Source: Acidobacteriota bacterium
GTDB lineage: Bacteria; Acidobacteriota; Blastocatellia; Pyrinomonadales; Pyrinomonadaceae
Direction of reading: 5' to 3'
DNA: 56,942 nucleotides
Assembly: GCA_023436495.1 (NCBI GenBank)
Contig: JAEZIT010000003.1
Span: 1-56,942, forward strand
The translations under genes and the position numbers were made by a program. The notes under the pieces were generated by a model. That model saw nothing but the letters and a program-made list of their open reading frames with translations. It was not told the DNA's origin and did not search any database. Below are positions 25,869-34,162 of the stretch, in pieces (the first letter of the stretch is position 1; each line of letters begins with the position of its first letter).

Positions 25869-26019
25869 CGGTATATTTCCAATTATTATATTCGCTCCGG
25901 ATCTCTTCGAGCGCCGCTAATCTCTCAGTGTAAGGCCTCGACCGCCAGTACGCGAGATCGGATTTCTGATCGTGCAGCTTCGCTTTTGTAACGATCTGTT
26001 TTATCGATTTCGCCTTCAT
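25813..26019 (-). CDS. small partner protein of the nucleotidyltransferase
   Basis: 68 residues, charged and helical, with a C-terminal segment RFQRVYRIVKLKQG. Small proteins with similar C-terminal motifs are commonly encoded just upstream of DUF6036-type nucleotidyltransferases and are presumed antitoxins. The coding end overlaps the start of the nucleotidyltransferase gene by 56 bases, implying translational coupling. No DNA-binding motif is obvious. The antitoxin label is an inference from context. Confidence 0.62.
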   Translation of the reverse strand: MKAKSIKQIVTKAKLHDQKSDLAYWRSRPYTERLAALEEIRSEYNNWKYTDAEQRFQRVYRIVKLKQG

Positions 26020-26077
26020 ACAGCATTATTTTATCATGCTTTCGGCTCTGTATTCTCAAAGCATATGCGGTTGACTT

Positions 26078-26734
26078 CTATGGTGTCGGCTCCTTTTTCT
26101 TCGGCGGTTTTTCGACGTGGCTGGCGCTGGTCCAGGCGGCTAGTTTGCCGGGGTCGGTTTTGTAGACGTTGCGGACGATGCCGTCGAGGATGCGGCGGGC
26201 GACCATTCCGCGGCGGATGGCTTCGCCGATTTCGGCGGTGGCTTCGACGTGGCTGTCGATGGCCGAGCCTTGCGGGCCGAAGGTGGCTTCGAATGCGTCG
26301 GCGGCGTCTTTGAGTTCGGTCAGGAACTCCGCGGGCATTCCATAGGCGATAAAGTCGGCGGAGATGGGCGTGGCTTCGCTGTGGAACGCCCGGCCGGTCG
26401 CGAGCAGAGCCTGATCGGACGATCCGCGCGGCATTCGAAAACGGTCGGAGATGCCGTCATATTGGTATTCCATCGAACGTGCGGTGCGCGCGATGTCGGA
26501 CATCTCATCGCGAAGATTTTCACGCGCGGTTCCCTTATTCTCGGTCGCGCCGCGTGCGTCGCCGAAGCCCTCTTGCTGATCTGCGCCGTATTGTTCAAGA
26601 AACTCGATCTCGGCCGTAATCGCAGCAAAGTTCGTCACCGCGATCGGAATCGCCGCGAAATCCGCCGTATTATCTGTCCCAAACTGCTTGATCCGTAAAA
26701 AACACTCGTACCGCCTGCGTTCGCTGTCGTTCAT
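26078..26734 (-). CDS. hypothetical helical protein of unknown family
   Basis: 218 residues, not recognised. It is predicted mostly alpha-helical, Ala/Glu/Asp-rich, with no signal peptide or membrane segment. Notable segments are RRYECFLRIKQFGTDN near the N-terminus and AAWTSASHVEKPPKKK near the C-terminus. GGAG lies 8 bases before the ATG, supporting the start. It is followed upstream by the 20-bp phased repeat array, and it lies within the accessory block separating tdh from kbl. A structural or DNA-associated role is possible, but nothing in the sequence proves it. Confidence 0.6.
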   Translation of the reverse strand: MNDSERRRYECFLRIKQFGTDNTADFAAIPIAVTNFAAITAEIEFLEQYGADQQEGFGDARGATENKGTARENLRDEMSDIARTARSMEYQYDGISDRFRMPRGSSDQALLATGRAFHSEATPISADFIAYGMPAEFLTELKDAADAFEATFGPQGSAIDSHVEATAEIGEAIRRGMVARRILDGIVRNVYKTDPGKLAAWTSASHVEKPPKKKEPTP

Positions 26735-26856
26735 ATGGAAGTCTCCTTGTGGGTTGGGGTTGTGAAACGTTCGTAGCGTATTTCAGCTGAATCCAGCCGT
26801 TTTCGCCTGTATTATAAAACTATTGTGTGTACTGTCTGACGTTCGTTTGTATTTTG

Positions 26857-26996
26857 CGATTCTTCTCGGAATTATTCGATTTTCCTCTGAATTATCGAAC
26901 TTTCGCGTGAATTATCCGATTTTTCTCTGAATTATTAAACTTTCGCCCGAATTATCGAATTTTCCCTTGATTTTGTCGATTCGCCGCCGCCGGAAA
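26857..26996. repeat. 20-bp phased tandem repeat array (about six copies)
   Basis: Units of 20 bp alternate between two forms, CGATTTTCCTCTGAATTATC and GAACTTTCGCGTGAATTATC, giving a 40-bp higher-order pattern through unit five, then decaying. T-tracts and AATTAT tracts recur about every 10 bp, which should give curved DNA. Since 20 is not a multiple of three, it is non-coding. The whole gene-free stretch 26735-27073 holds only this array and flanking AT-rich DNA. Confidence 0.78.
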
Positions 26997-27073
26997 CGAT
27001 CTTCGCCCGATTTCGCTGATTCTTTAAGTCAGAGCCGGGAGCGATAGCGACTGGGTTCTTGATCGTCGTCGCA

Positions 27074-27547
27074 TCAATAGTTGTAGCCTTTCGCGAAACC
27101 ATCGATTTCCGTAGTTAATTGACCAGCCTTCTTTATGCGTTCCAAAAAATCGCCCTCGAAGGCAGACGATTCGCCAATGACAGCTTGCCAGCCATTCTTG
27201 TCGGGCTTTGTGCGAAGCTGAAAATACCCGAGAATCTCAATATCTTCGTATTTCACTGTTATTTCCTGATCGACTTTTCTGCCGTAGCCATCGACAAAGT
27301 CCTCATCGTCGGTGTAGATGTATTTTATTTTTCGATCATCGTCGTCGAAGGCGATCAAATACCCAATATTTTTGATTGTGATCTCGATGAAAGGAAACAT
27401 TTGAGAAGCAGCGGTCAAAGTTAGGCCCTTGGGCTGCTTAACATACTTCGCAGGGAGCTTAGAATTAATTTTTAGTTTGATGTCGCTTTGGGCAGTTACA
27501 CCTATCGAAAAAATCGAAATGCATATGGTCAATAGTGCGAGTTTCAT
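27074..27547 (-). CDS. secreted hypothetical protein
   Basis: 157 residues with a signal peptide (LALLTICISIFSIGVTAQ). The mature part is beta-rich and acidic, including IAFDDDDRKIKYIYTDDEDF. No family is recognised. It begins 3 bases after the end of tdh, on the same strand, so it may be read from the tdh transcript. No cysteine motifs or repeats. It belongs to the accessory stretch between tdh and kbl. Confidence 0.6.
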   Translation of the reverse strand: MKLALLTICISIFSIGVTAQSDIKLKINSKLPAKYVKQPKGLTLTAASQMFPFIEITIKNIGYLIAFDDDDRKIKYIYTDDEDFVDGYGRKVDQEITVKYEDIEILGYFQLRTKPDKNGWQAVIGESSAFEGDFLERIKKAGQLTTEIDGFAKGYNY

Positions 27548-27550
27548 TCG

Positions 27551-28585
27551 TTAAATCTCCTCAAAATCCAACACGACTTTGCCGCAGTTTCCTTCTTTGA
27601 TCGCCGCGAATCCCTGCTCGAAGTCTTTGTAGGAATAGCGGTGGGTGACGACGGGCGAGATGTCGAGACCGGCGTCGAGGAGGTTGGACATTTGGTACCA
27701 GGTTTCGTACATCTGGCGGCCGTAGATGCCTTTGATGGTGATCATGTTGAAGATGACGGTCTTCCAGTCGATGGCGAACTGTTCGGACGGGATGCCGAGG
27801 AAAGCGATGTGGCCGCCGTGAAACATGTTCGCGAGCATGTCTTTGAAGGCGGCCGGAACGCCCGACATTTCCATGCCGACGTCGAAACCTTCCTTCATCC
27901 CGAGCTCTTTCTGCACGTCTTTGATGGACGTTTTGCTGACATCGACGGCACGCGTCACGTGGCCCATTTTTTCCGCGAGCTCCAGGCGGTACGGGTTGAC
28001 GTCGGTGATGACAATATTGCGCGCACCTGCGTGTTTCGCGACCGCGGCGGCCATGATGCCGATCGGGCCGGCGCCTGTGATCAAGACGTCTTCGCCGAAA
28101 ACTTCGAACGCGAGGGCCGTGTGGACGGCGTTCCCGAACGGGTCGAAGATCGCCGCGACGTCCAGGTCGATGCCGGGTTTGTGCTTCCAGATGTTGGTAA
28201 CCGGAACCGCTATGTATTCGGCGAAACCTCCGTCGGTGTTGACACCAACGCCTCGAGTGTTCGCACAAAGCGCACGCCGGCCTGCCATACAGTTTCGGCA
28301 GCGGCCGCAGACGAGGTGGCCTTCGACGCTGACGACGTCGCCGGCCTTGAAATCGAGGACGTTGGAGCCGACATCGACGATCTCGCCGACGAATTCATGG
28401 CCGATGATCGTTGGGACCTTTATCGTTGACTGCGCCCATGCGTCCCAGTTGTAAATGTGCAGATCGGTGCCGCAAATTCCGCCGCGTTTGACGCGGATCA
28501 TCACGTCGTTGATGCCGATTTGAGGCTCGGGGACGTCTTCGATCCACAGGCCGGGCTCAGCTTTGCTCTTTACGATGGCTTTCAT
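27551..28585 (-). CDS. tdh: L-threonine 3-dehydrogenase
   Basis: 344 residues, zinc-containing medium-chain dehydrogenase. Catalytic zinc ligands Cys38, His63 and Glu64 are visible (GGICGTDLHIYNWD; IGHEFVGEI). The structural zinc site has Cys93, Cys96, Cys99 and Cys107. The NAD site is ITGAGPIGIMAA. It oxidises L-threonine to 2-amino-3-ketobutyrate, which Kbl cleaves. Length equals that of characterised Tdh proteins. It is divergent from pheS across a 165-bp gap. Confidence 0.96.
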   Translation of the reverse strand: MKAIVKSKAEPGLWIEDVPEPQIGINDVMIRVKRGGICGTDLHIYNWDAWAQSTIKVPTIIGHEFVGEIVDVGSNVLDFKAGDVVSVEGHLVCGRCRNCMAGRRALCANTRGVGVNTDGGFAEYIAVPVTNIWKHKPGIDLDVAAIFDPFGNAVHTALAFEVFGEDVLITGAGPIGIMAAAVAKHAGARNIVITDVNPYRLELAEKMGHVTRAVDVSKTSIKDVQKELGMKEGFDVGMEMSGVPAAFKDMLANMFHGGHIAFLGIPSEQFAIDWKTVIFNMITIKGIYGRQMYETWYQMSNLLDAGLDISPVVTHRYSYKDFEQGFAAIKEGNCGKVVLDFEEI

Positions 28586-28750
28586 TATATGTAGTTAAAC
28601 TAGAGTAAGTTATAGCTGGTTCGCTTATGAATTATAGATGATACCAAACGCCGGGCTAAGCGTGAAATAGCTTGCACGGACGCGAATCGCTGGTAAAATT
28701 GGCGAGGTCGCTGTAAATCTGCCGCCCTGTTATTATATTCTTTATTTCTT

Positions 28751-29842
28751 ATGACTGAAGCGAAAGAAAAGGTCAACGCGGCCCGTGAGGCCTTCGACAA
28801 GGATTTCGTGCGTTTTGCCGATCTGAACATCAACGGTTCGAGCCTGGCGGATGCCGAAACGATGCTTCGCGAGATTGGCGAGCTGAAGATCCGCCACACG
28901 GGCAAAAAATCGGCGCTTGCTGAGACCAAGAAGCTGATCGGAAAGGTCGCGCCGGAAGAGCGCGGGGCATTCGGGCAGTTCGTGCAATCGGTCGAAGGCG
29001 AGATAACCAAGAGCATCGAATCGGCGGAATCAAAGCTAAACGAATTCATCATCAACGCGAAGATCGAACGCGAGCGGCTGGACGTGACGCTGCCCGGCCG
29101 GCGTCCGCGTAAGGGGCATCTGCACCTAATTACGATACTGCGTCAGAAGATCGAGGATATCTTCGTTTCGATGGGCTATGCGATCGAAGACGACCGCGAG
29201 ATCGAGACGGACTATTATAATTTCGACGCGCTGAACATTCCCGAAGGCCACCCGGCCCGCGAATCGCAGGATACGTTCTACACTACGGAAGGCTTTGCCC
29301 TGCGTTCGCAGACCTCGACGGTGCAGATCCGCGCGATGGAACGCCGCGGCGTCCCTATTCGCATAATCGCTCCGGGCAAGGTGTTCCGCCGCGACACGCC
29401 GGATATGACGCACGTGCCGATGTTCCACCAGATCGAAGGCCTCTGCGTCGATAAAGGCGTCACAATGGCACATTTGAAAGGCACCGTGACCGAATGGCTG
29501 AAACGCCTGTTCGGCGAGGACACGGTCACGCGCTTCCGGCCGTCATACTTCCCGTTTACGGAACCGTCGGCGGAATTCGATTTCTCGTGCTTCAAATGCC
29601 GAGGCACCGGCAAATTCGAAGGCGAACGCTGCCGCCCATGCAAAGGCTCCGGATGGATCGAGCTAGGCGGTTCGGGAATGGTCCATCCGAACGTTCTGAA
29701 AGCCGTCGGCGTTGACCCGCAGGTATACTCGGGCTTTGCATTTGGCTTTGGTCTGGAACGAATGTGCGCACTGATGTATTCGCTAGATGATATCAGGCTG
29801 ATGTTCGACAACGATGTGAGGTTTCTCGAACAGTTTCGATAG
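28751..29842 (+). CDS. pheS: phenylalanine--tRNA ligase alpha subunit with Cys-rich insertion
   Basis: 363 residues. The N-terminal coiled coil is followed by the catalytic class II core: motif 2 FRRDTPDMTHVPMFHQIEG, then PSYFPFTEPSAEF and motif 3 FAFGFGLERMCAL. Between them is an insertion with four cysteines, CFKCRGTG and CRPCKGSGW, spaced like a small zinc finger. Similar CxxC pairs are present in PheS of some phyla but absent from E. coli PheS. It forms a heterotetramer with PheT. Its stop is 6 bases before the next gene, an SDR-like protein, rather than pheT. Confidence 0.95.
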   Translation: MTEAKEKVNAAREAFDKDFVRFADLNINGSSLADAETMLREIGELKIRHTGKKSALAETKKLIGKVAPEERGAFGQFVQSVEGEITKSIESAESKLNEFIINAKIERERLDVTLPGRRPRKGHLHLITILRQKIEDIFVSMGYAIEDDREIETDYYNFDALNIPEGHPARESQDTFYTTEGFALRSQTSTVQIRAMERRGVPIRIIAPGKVFRRDTPDMTHVPMFHQIEGLCVDKGVTMAHLKGTVTEWLKRLFGEDTVTRFRPSYFPFTEPSAEFDFSCFKCRGTGKFEGERCRPCKGSGWIELGGSGMVHPNVLKAVGVDPQVYSGFAFGFGLERMCALMYSLDDIRLMFDNDVRFLEQFR

Positions 29843-29848
29843 TATGTA

Positions 29849-31291
29849 ATGAAAATACTCGTAACGGGTGCCACGGGTTATATTGGCGGGCGTCTGATAC
29901 CTGAGTTGCTCAAACTGGGTCATGACGTCCGGGTATTTGTCCGCGATCCGGAACGCCTGCGAGGGAAGCAATGGTTCTATCAGGTCGAGAAATTTCAAGG
30001 CGACCTTGGCGATAACCGGAGCGTGCAAGACGCTTTCAAGGGGATCGAAGCGGCATATTTTCTGGTTCACGCAATGTATTCCGGCGACGATTTCGCCGCC
30101 AGGGAGAAGCGTTACGCTGAGAATTTCGCCGCTGCCGCAGCAGGGATCCCCAAGGTCATCTATCTGGGCGGTTTATTACCATCGGGGGACATTACGTCGG
30201 AACACCTTCGCAGCCGGGCGGAGGTGGGCGAGATACTTCGGCAAAACGGAAATGCTACGGAATTTCGCGCCGGGCCGGTAATTGGGTCTGGCTCAGCCTC
30301 GTTTGAAATGGTGCGCTATCTTACCGAGCGTCTGCCGGTAATGGTGGTCCCCAAATGGACAAGTAATGATGTCCAGCCGATAGCGGTCCGGAATGTTATT
30401 GAATATCTGGCTGCCGCGTTGGACAAAGAGCCGCTGGGAGTCGTAGATATCGGCGGGGATGTACTGACTTTCCGTGGAATGATGGAAACGTTCGCAGAGA
30501 TCCGAGGCCTTAAACGCTTGATTATTCCCGTGCCGGTATTGACGCCGCTGCTATCGGGGCTCTGGGTTGGATTGATCACACCCATACCGAATTCACTGGC
30601 TGTGCCATTAGTGAAAGGAATCATCAATCCTGTGCTGGCCAACACAGCTAAAGCCGAAAAGTATTTCCCTGCGATCCGGCCGTTGGAATACCACGAAGCG
30701 GTTGAACGAGCGTTGGCCAAGATAAATGAGAATGCGACCGAAACCCGTTGGGCCGATTCGCTCGGCAAGGACGGACATTACAGACTGACCGACAAAGAAG
30801 GCTTGATAAAAGAGGTTAGGTCCGTAATGACGGATGCTTCTCCCCATTCGGTCTTTCGCAGTTTTACCGGCATCGGCGGTGAAAAAGGATGGCTGGCGTG
30901 GAATTGGGCTTGGCGGCTGCGTGGAAGGCTAGATAATTTCGTGGGCGGGCCGGGACTAAAGCGAGGACGTCGGACGCCTCATGAGCTGCGAGTTGGCGAT
31001 GCATTGGATTTCTGGAGGGTCGAGGACCTGGAAAAGGATAAGTCCTTGCTGCTGCGAGCGGAAATGAAGGTTCCGGGGAAAGCCTGGCTCCTGTTCGAAG
31101 CGATACCGAACGGAAGCCGCACTCAGTTGGTACAAACTGCAATGTTTGCCCCGAGAGGCTTTTTCGGTTTGATCTATTGGTACGGCCTATTCCCGATCCA
31201 TACGATCTTGTTCGGCCAATTGATCGCGAAGATCGCGGCGGCCGCAGAATCGATTGAACGGGCTGAAGGCTCGGTACGGGGAACGATTTAA
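29849..31291 (+). CDS. NAD(P)-binding SDR-family protein with C-terminal DUF2867-like domain, inside pheST
   Basis: 480 residues. The N-terminal half is an NmrA/atypical SDR fold with glycine motif TGATGYIGGRLIPELL (residues 6-21), an FLVHAMYS strand and YLGGLLP. The C-terminal 150 residues (from about 330) match DUF2867, with GEKGWLAWNWAWRLRGRLD and WRVEDLEKDKSLLLRAEM, and end in a hydrophobic helix with FGLIYWYGLFPIHTILF. The substrate is unknown; related proteins are annotated as oxidoreductases or epimerases. It lies between pheS and pheT with gaps of 6 and 7 bases, an unusual position for this gene type. Its SDR and DUF2867 portions form a known fusion. Confidence 0.83.
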   Translation: MKILVTGATGYIGGRLIPELLKLGHDVRVFVRDPERLRGKQWFYQVEKFQGDLGDNRSVQDAFKGIEAAYFLVHAMYSGDDFAAREKRYAENFAAAAAGIPKVIYLGGLLPSGDITSEHLRSRAEVGEILRQNGNATEFRAGPVIGSGSASFEMVRYLTERLPVMVVPKWTSNDVQPIAVRNVIEYLAAALDKEPLGVVDIGGDVLTFRGMMETFAEIRGLKRLIIPVPVLTPLLSGLWVGLITPIPNSLAVPLVKGIINPVLANTAKAEKYFPAIRPLEYHEAVERALAKINENATETRWADSLGKDGHYRLTDKEGLIKEVRSVMTDASPHSVFRSFTGIGGEKGWLAWNWAWRLRGRLDNFVGGPGLKRGRRTPHELRVGDALDFWRVEDLEKDKSLLLRAEMKVPGKAWLLFEAIPNGSRTQLVQTAMFAPRGFFGLIYWYGLFPIHTILFGQLIAKIAAAAESIERAEGSVRGTI

Positions 31292-31298
31292 TTATTTT

Positions 31299-33371
31299 AT
31301 GAACATCAGTTACAACTGGTTGAAGGACCTTATTGAGATAGACCTCGCGCCGGAGCTTCTGGCGGAGCAGCTTACGCGTGTGGGGCTTGCTGTTGAAGGA
31401 ATTCACCCGCACGGCGACGATTATGTGCTGGATATCGATCTGACGTCGAACAGGCCGGATTGCTTGTCGCATCTAGGCGTTGCACGAGAGCTCAGGGCTA
31501 TCACGAGCAGGCCGCTGGCGGCTCATGTCACGAACAAACCGGAAGACGGCACGGCGGCCGACGATCCGGGCCGTGTGTCCGTTGAAGCTCCCGATCTTTG
31601 CCGCCGGTTTTCGGCACGCATTATTCGGAACGTAAAGATCGGGCCGTCGCCGCAGTGGCTGGTCGACCGGCTCGAAGCGATCGGCGAACGTGCAATCAAC
31701 AATGTCGCCGATGTAACCAATTTTGTAATGCACGAGATCGGCCAACCGATGCACGCGTTCGACCTCGATAAATTGGCGGAAAACCGCATCGTCGTTCGCC
31801 GCGCGCGTCCGGGTGAAACGATCCATACGCTCGACGAGGCAGAACGAAAGCTCGATACGTCGATGCTGGCGATCTGCGACGCGGAAAAGCCGGTTGCTAT
31901 TGCGGGTATCATGGGCGGACTGCATTCCGGGATCACTGAATCCACAACGAACGTTTTGCTCGAAGTAGCGTATTTCGACCGCGAGAACATCCGAAAGACC
32001 TCGCGAGCCTTGAACCTCAGTACTGAAGCAAGCTACAGGTTCGAGCGCGGCGTCGATATTGAAAAGATCGCTCGGGCCTCGGCGCGGGCCGCAGAATTGA
32101 TGGCGGAGATCGCGGGCGGCGAGATCGGCGAGTTCGTTGATGTTTACCCCGAGAAATACGTTCCGATACAGATCGAATCCCGCGATCTGTCTCATACGGT
32201 CCAGCGGCTTACCGGCCTGAAGGTCGAGAACGGCGAATGCGCGCGGATCCTTAACGGACTCGGGATCAAGCTCGGCGATCGTCCGCAGATCTTTCTTGCT
32301 CCGTCGTGGCGGCACGACATCGCCATCGAAGAAGACCTGGTCGAAGAGATCGCACGGCACGTCGGGTATGAGAACATCGTCGAGGAACTTCCGCCGGCAT
32401 ACGGTGCTGGTGAATATCAGGAAACCGAGGGCCGGGAGAAACAGATCCGAAGCGTTATGACGGATATCGGCTTTGACGAAGCATTGTCATACAGCTTCAT
32501 CGACACGCGGTTCGACGGGATGTTCGAATTAGTTCCGGGAATTGTCGACGACAATGCCGGTGACCCGTACGTCACGCTTCGCGATTCCGTGATCGAAGGC
32601 TCCGTACGAATGCGGCCGACGCTGCTGCCGGGACTGTTAGATGCTGTCCGTTTGAATCTGAACCACCAGCGCCGCGACATCAAGCTATTCGAAATGGGAA
32701 AGGTATTCGCTTCAAGGGCCGACGAACAGGGTTTGCCGTACGAGCGCGAGCTTTTCGCGGCGGTCATGACCGGCGGCGAACTGAATGAAGGACGAGCCAT
32801 GCCTGTCCGAGACCTGGATTTCTACGACGCTAAAGGTGCGGTCGAAGCGTGCCTGGACGAACTCGGTGCCGAAGGCGTTACGTTCGCTTCGGCGGATGTC
32901 GTTCATCTTCGCCGGGGCCAATCAGCGGAGATCCGCGTGGACGGCAAAACCGTCGGCACACTAGGACGGCTTGCGGACGAGGTAGCCGCCGGGTATAAAT
33001 TCCGCCAGCCCGTTTTCGTAGCCGAATTCGATCTCGACCATCTGTTGAATATGCCCATGCGGACCATGCCTTACAGGCAATTGCCGAAATTCCCGGGCGT
33101 TTCGCGTGACGTATCGCTGATCATTAAACGCGACGTTACATTCGGACAGGTCCGTGGCACTATCGAATCACTTGGGTTCGAACTTTGCCGAGAAGTGGTT
33201 TTCGTGGATATTTTCGAAGGAAAAGGTATGGAGGAGGACGAACGCTCATTAACGGTTCGTCTAAATTATAGAAGCGATGAAAGAACATTGACCGAGGCGG
33301 AAGTAGATGCCGTGCATAAGCAAATACTGAATGGATTGCGGTCGCGGCTCGGCGCAGCACCGAGAATCTGA
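31299..33371 (+). CDS. pheT: phenylalanine--tRNA ligase beta subunit, short form without OB tRNA-binding domain
   Basis: 690 residues from ATG 31299. It starts with the standard MNISYNWLKDLIEIDL, but after GLAVEGIH it jumps to VLDIDLTSNRPDCLSHLG. The roughly 100-residue EMAP/OB-fold tRNA-binding domain that sits there in E. coli or Thermus PheT (about 790 residues) is absent. B3/B4 editing, B5, core and C-terminal FDX-ACB domains are present (PKFPGVSRDVSLI, LTVRLNYRSDERTLT). The longer frame from 31254 overlaps the SDR gene and is not needed. Absence looks like a lineage trait because flanking sequence is intact. Confidence 0.95.
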   Translation: MNISYNWLKDLIEIDLAPELLAEQLTRVGLAVEGIHPHGDDYVLDIDLTSNRPDCLSHLGVARELRAITSRPLAAHVTNKPEDGTAADDPGRVSVEAPDLCRRFSARIIRNVKIGPSPQWLVDRLEAIGERAINNVADVTNFVMHEIGQPMHAFDLDKLAENRIVVRRARPGETIHTLDEAERKLDTSMLAICDAEKPVAIAGIMGGLHSGITESTTNVLLEVAYFDRENIRKTSRALNLSTEASYRFERGVDIEKIARASARAAELMAEIAGGEIGEFVDVYPEKYVPIQIESRDLSHTVQRLTGLKVENGECARILNGLGIKLGDRPQIFLAPSWRHDIAIEEDLVEEIARHVGYENIVEELPPAYGAGEYQETEGREKQIRSVMTDIGFDEALSYSFIDTRFDGMFELVPGIVDDNAGDPYVTLRDSVIEGSVRMRPTLLPGLLDAVRLNLNHQRRDIKLFEMGKVFASRADEQGLPYERELFAAVMTGGELNEGRAMPVRDLDFYDAKGAVEACLDELGAEGVTFASADVVHLRRGQSAEIRVDGKTVGTLGRLADEVAAGYKFRQPVFVAEFDLDHLLNMPMRTMPYRQLPKFPGVSRDVSLIIKRDVTFGQVRGTIESLGFELCREVVFVDIFEGKGMEEDERSLTVRLNYRSDERTLTEAEVDAVHKQILNGLRSRLGAAPRI

Positions 33372-33460
33372 AAACTTGTGCGAAAAACTTGATGTTTTTA
33401 CAAAAACGAAACATAATCGAACCGCAACACACAACACCTTTCTTACGGGGAGACGACTGG

Positions 33461-33742
33461 ATGAACGGGCTGACTGGCATGGAGAAATTCTCTCATTTAG
33501 AGGACAAGATCTACCTCACGATCGAATTTGCCAAAAGAATGCGTGACGAAAAAGAAAAGATCGAACGAGAGACCGCGAATTTGCGCCGTGAGGTAAGCGT
33601 CCTCGCCGCCGAGCGTGCGCGGCTTGAGGAAAAGGTGGAGGACCTGTTGTCCGAACGCGACGCAATACAGTTGAAGGTCGAAGCGATGCTGGATGCTATG
33701 ACCATGATCGACGAAGAGGTCGCCGAGGCGGTCGGGAGATAG
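33461..33742 (+). CDS. small coiled-coil protein, ZapB-like
   Basis: 93 residues, almost entirely a charged coiled coil (DEKEKIERETANLRREVSVL and ARLEEKVEDLLSERD). The ATG at 33461 is chosen: GGGGAG lies upstream, and the extension to 33389 would add a non-conserved basic stretch. It precedes zapA by 27 bases. In other bacteria small coils next to zapA act with the FtsZ ring. The ZapB name rests on length, coil and position only. Confidence 0.65.
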   Translation: MNGLTGMEKFSHLEDKIYLTIEFAKRMRDEKEKIERETANLRREVSVLAAERARLEEKVEDLLSERDAIQLKVEAMLDAMTMIDEEVAEAVGR

Positions 33743-33768
33743 AAGGCATGCTTAGTGGAAAAAGAAGA

Positions 33769-34098
33769 TCCGATTCCTCTGAACAAGGTATTCGCGTAGA
33801 AATATATAACCAGACGTACAGCATACGTTCGGACGGCGATAACGAGTACATTATGGACCTCGCGAAATACGTCGACGGCAAGATGCGTGAGATCTCGTCC
33901 GGTACTCTTACGGTAGATTCGCTGAAGGTTGCCATCCTCGCCGCGCTGCATATCGCCGATGAGTTTCATCAGTTAAAAGCATCGCAGCTTCATGCCGATA
34001 TAGAGCTCGGCAGCCGCAGCGCCGAATGCGCGGATATGCTGGACCGCGTGCTCAAACAAAAGGACATTCCTACCGCTGAGATCGATACAGAACAATAG
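33769..34098 (+). CDS. zapA: cell division protein ZapA
   Basis: The ZapA family is recognised from VEIYNQTYSIRSDGDNEYIM and KYVDGKMREISSGT. The N-terminal domain of about 60 residues is globular, and the remainder is helical and tetramerising (LHIADEFHQLKASQLHADIE). It promotes bundling of FtsZ filaments. The frame is open from ATG 33748, giving 116 residues; GTG or in-frame alternatives between 33748 and the conserved region are possible, and the listed start allows for that uncertainty while conserved sequence begins at about 33793. It is followed by the structured RNA and ymdB. Confidence 0.85.
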   Translation, partial: SDSSEQGIRVEIYNQTYSIRSDGDNEYIMDLAKYVDGKMREISSGTLTVDSLKVAILAALHIADEFHQLKASQLHADIELGSRSAECADMLDRVLKQKDIPTAEIDTEQ

Positions 34099-34129
34099 TG
34101 ATTTCCGCACCTCGTGCCTCCGAATTCGC

Positions 34130-34160
34130 TTTCATTTTGCCCTGATCCGTGTGTTATAAT
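34130..34160 (+). promoter_or_regulatory. candidate promoter of the structured RNA
   Basis: A perfect TATAAT at 34155-34160, with a T-rich upstream stretch (TTCATT near 34131) about 18 bp away as a possible -35. The predicted start is near 34163-34167, just where the RNA's outer helix begins. Confidence 0.6.
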
Positions 34161-34162
34161 CG

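Noticed and set aside
26860..26985. Insertion sequence ends or attachment sites around the accessory block between tdh and kbl
   Set aside because: No inverted terminal repeats, integrase, or duplicated tRNA end seen; the repeats are tandem.
27561..28429. ORFs in other frames and on the opposite strand over tdh
   Set aside because: Low-complexity Arg/His or Asp/Val composition typical of shadow frames.
31473..32360. 295-codon minus-strand ORF
   Set aside because: Antisense shadow of pheT, which is confidently identified.
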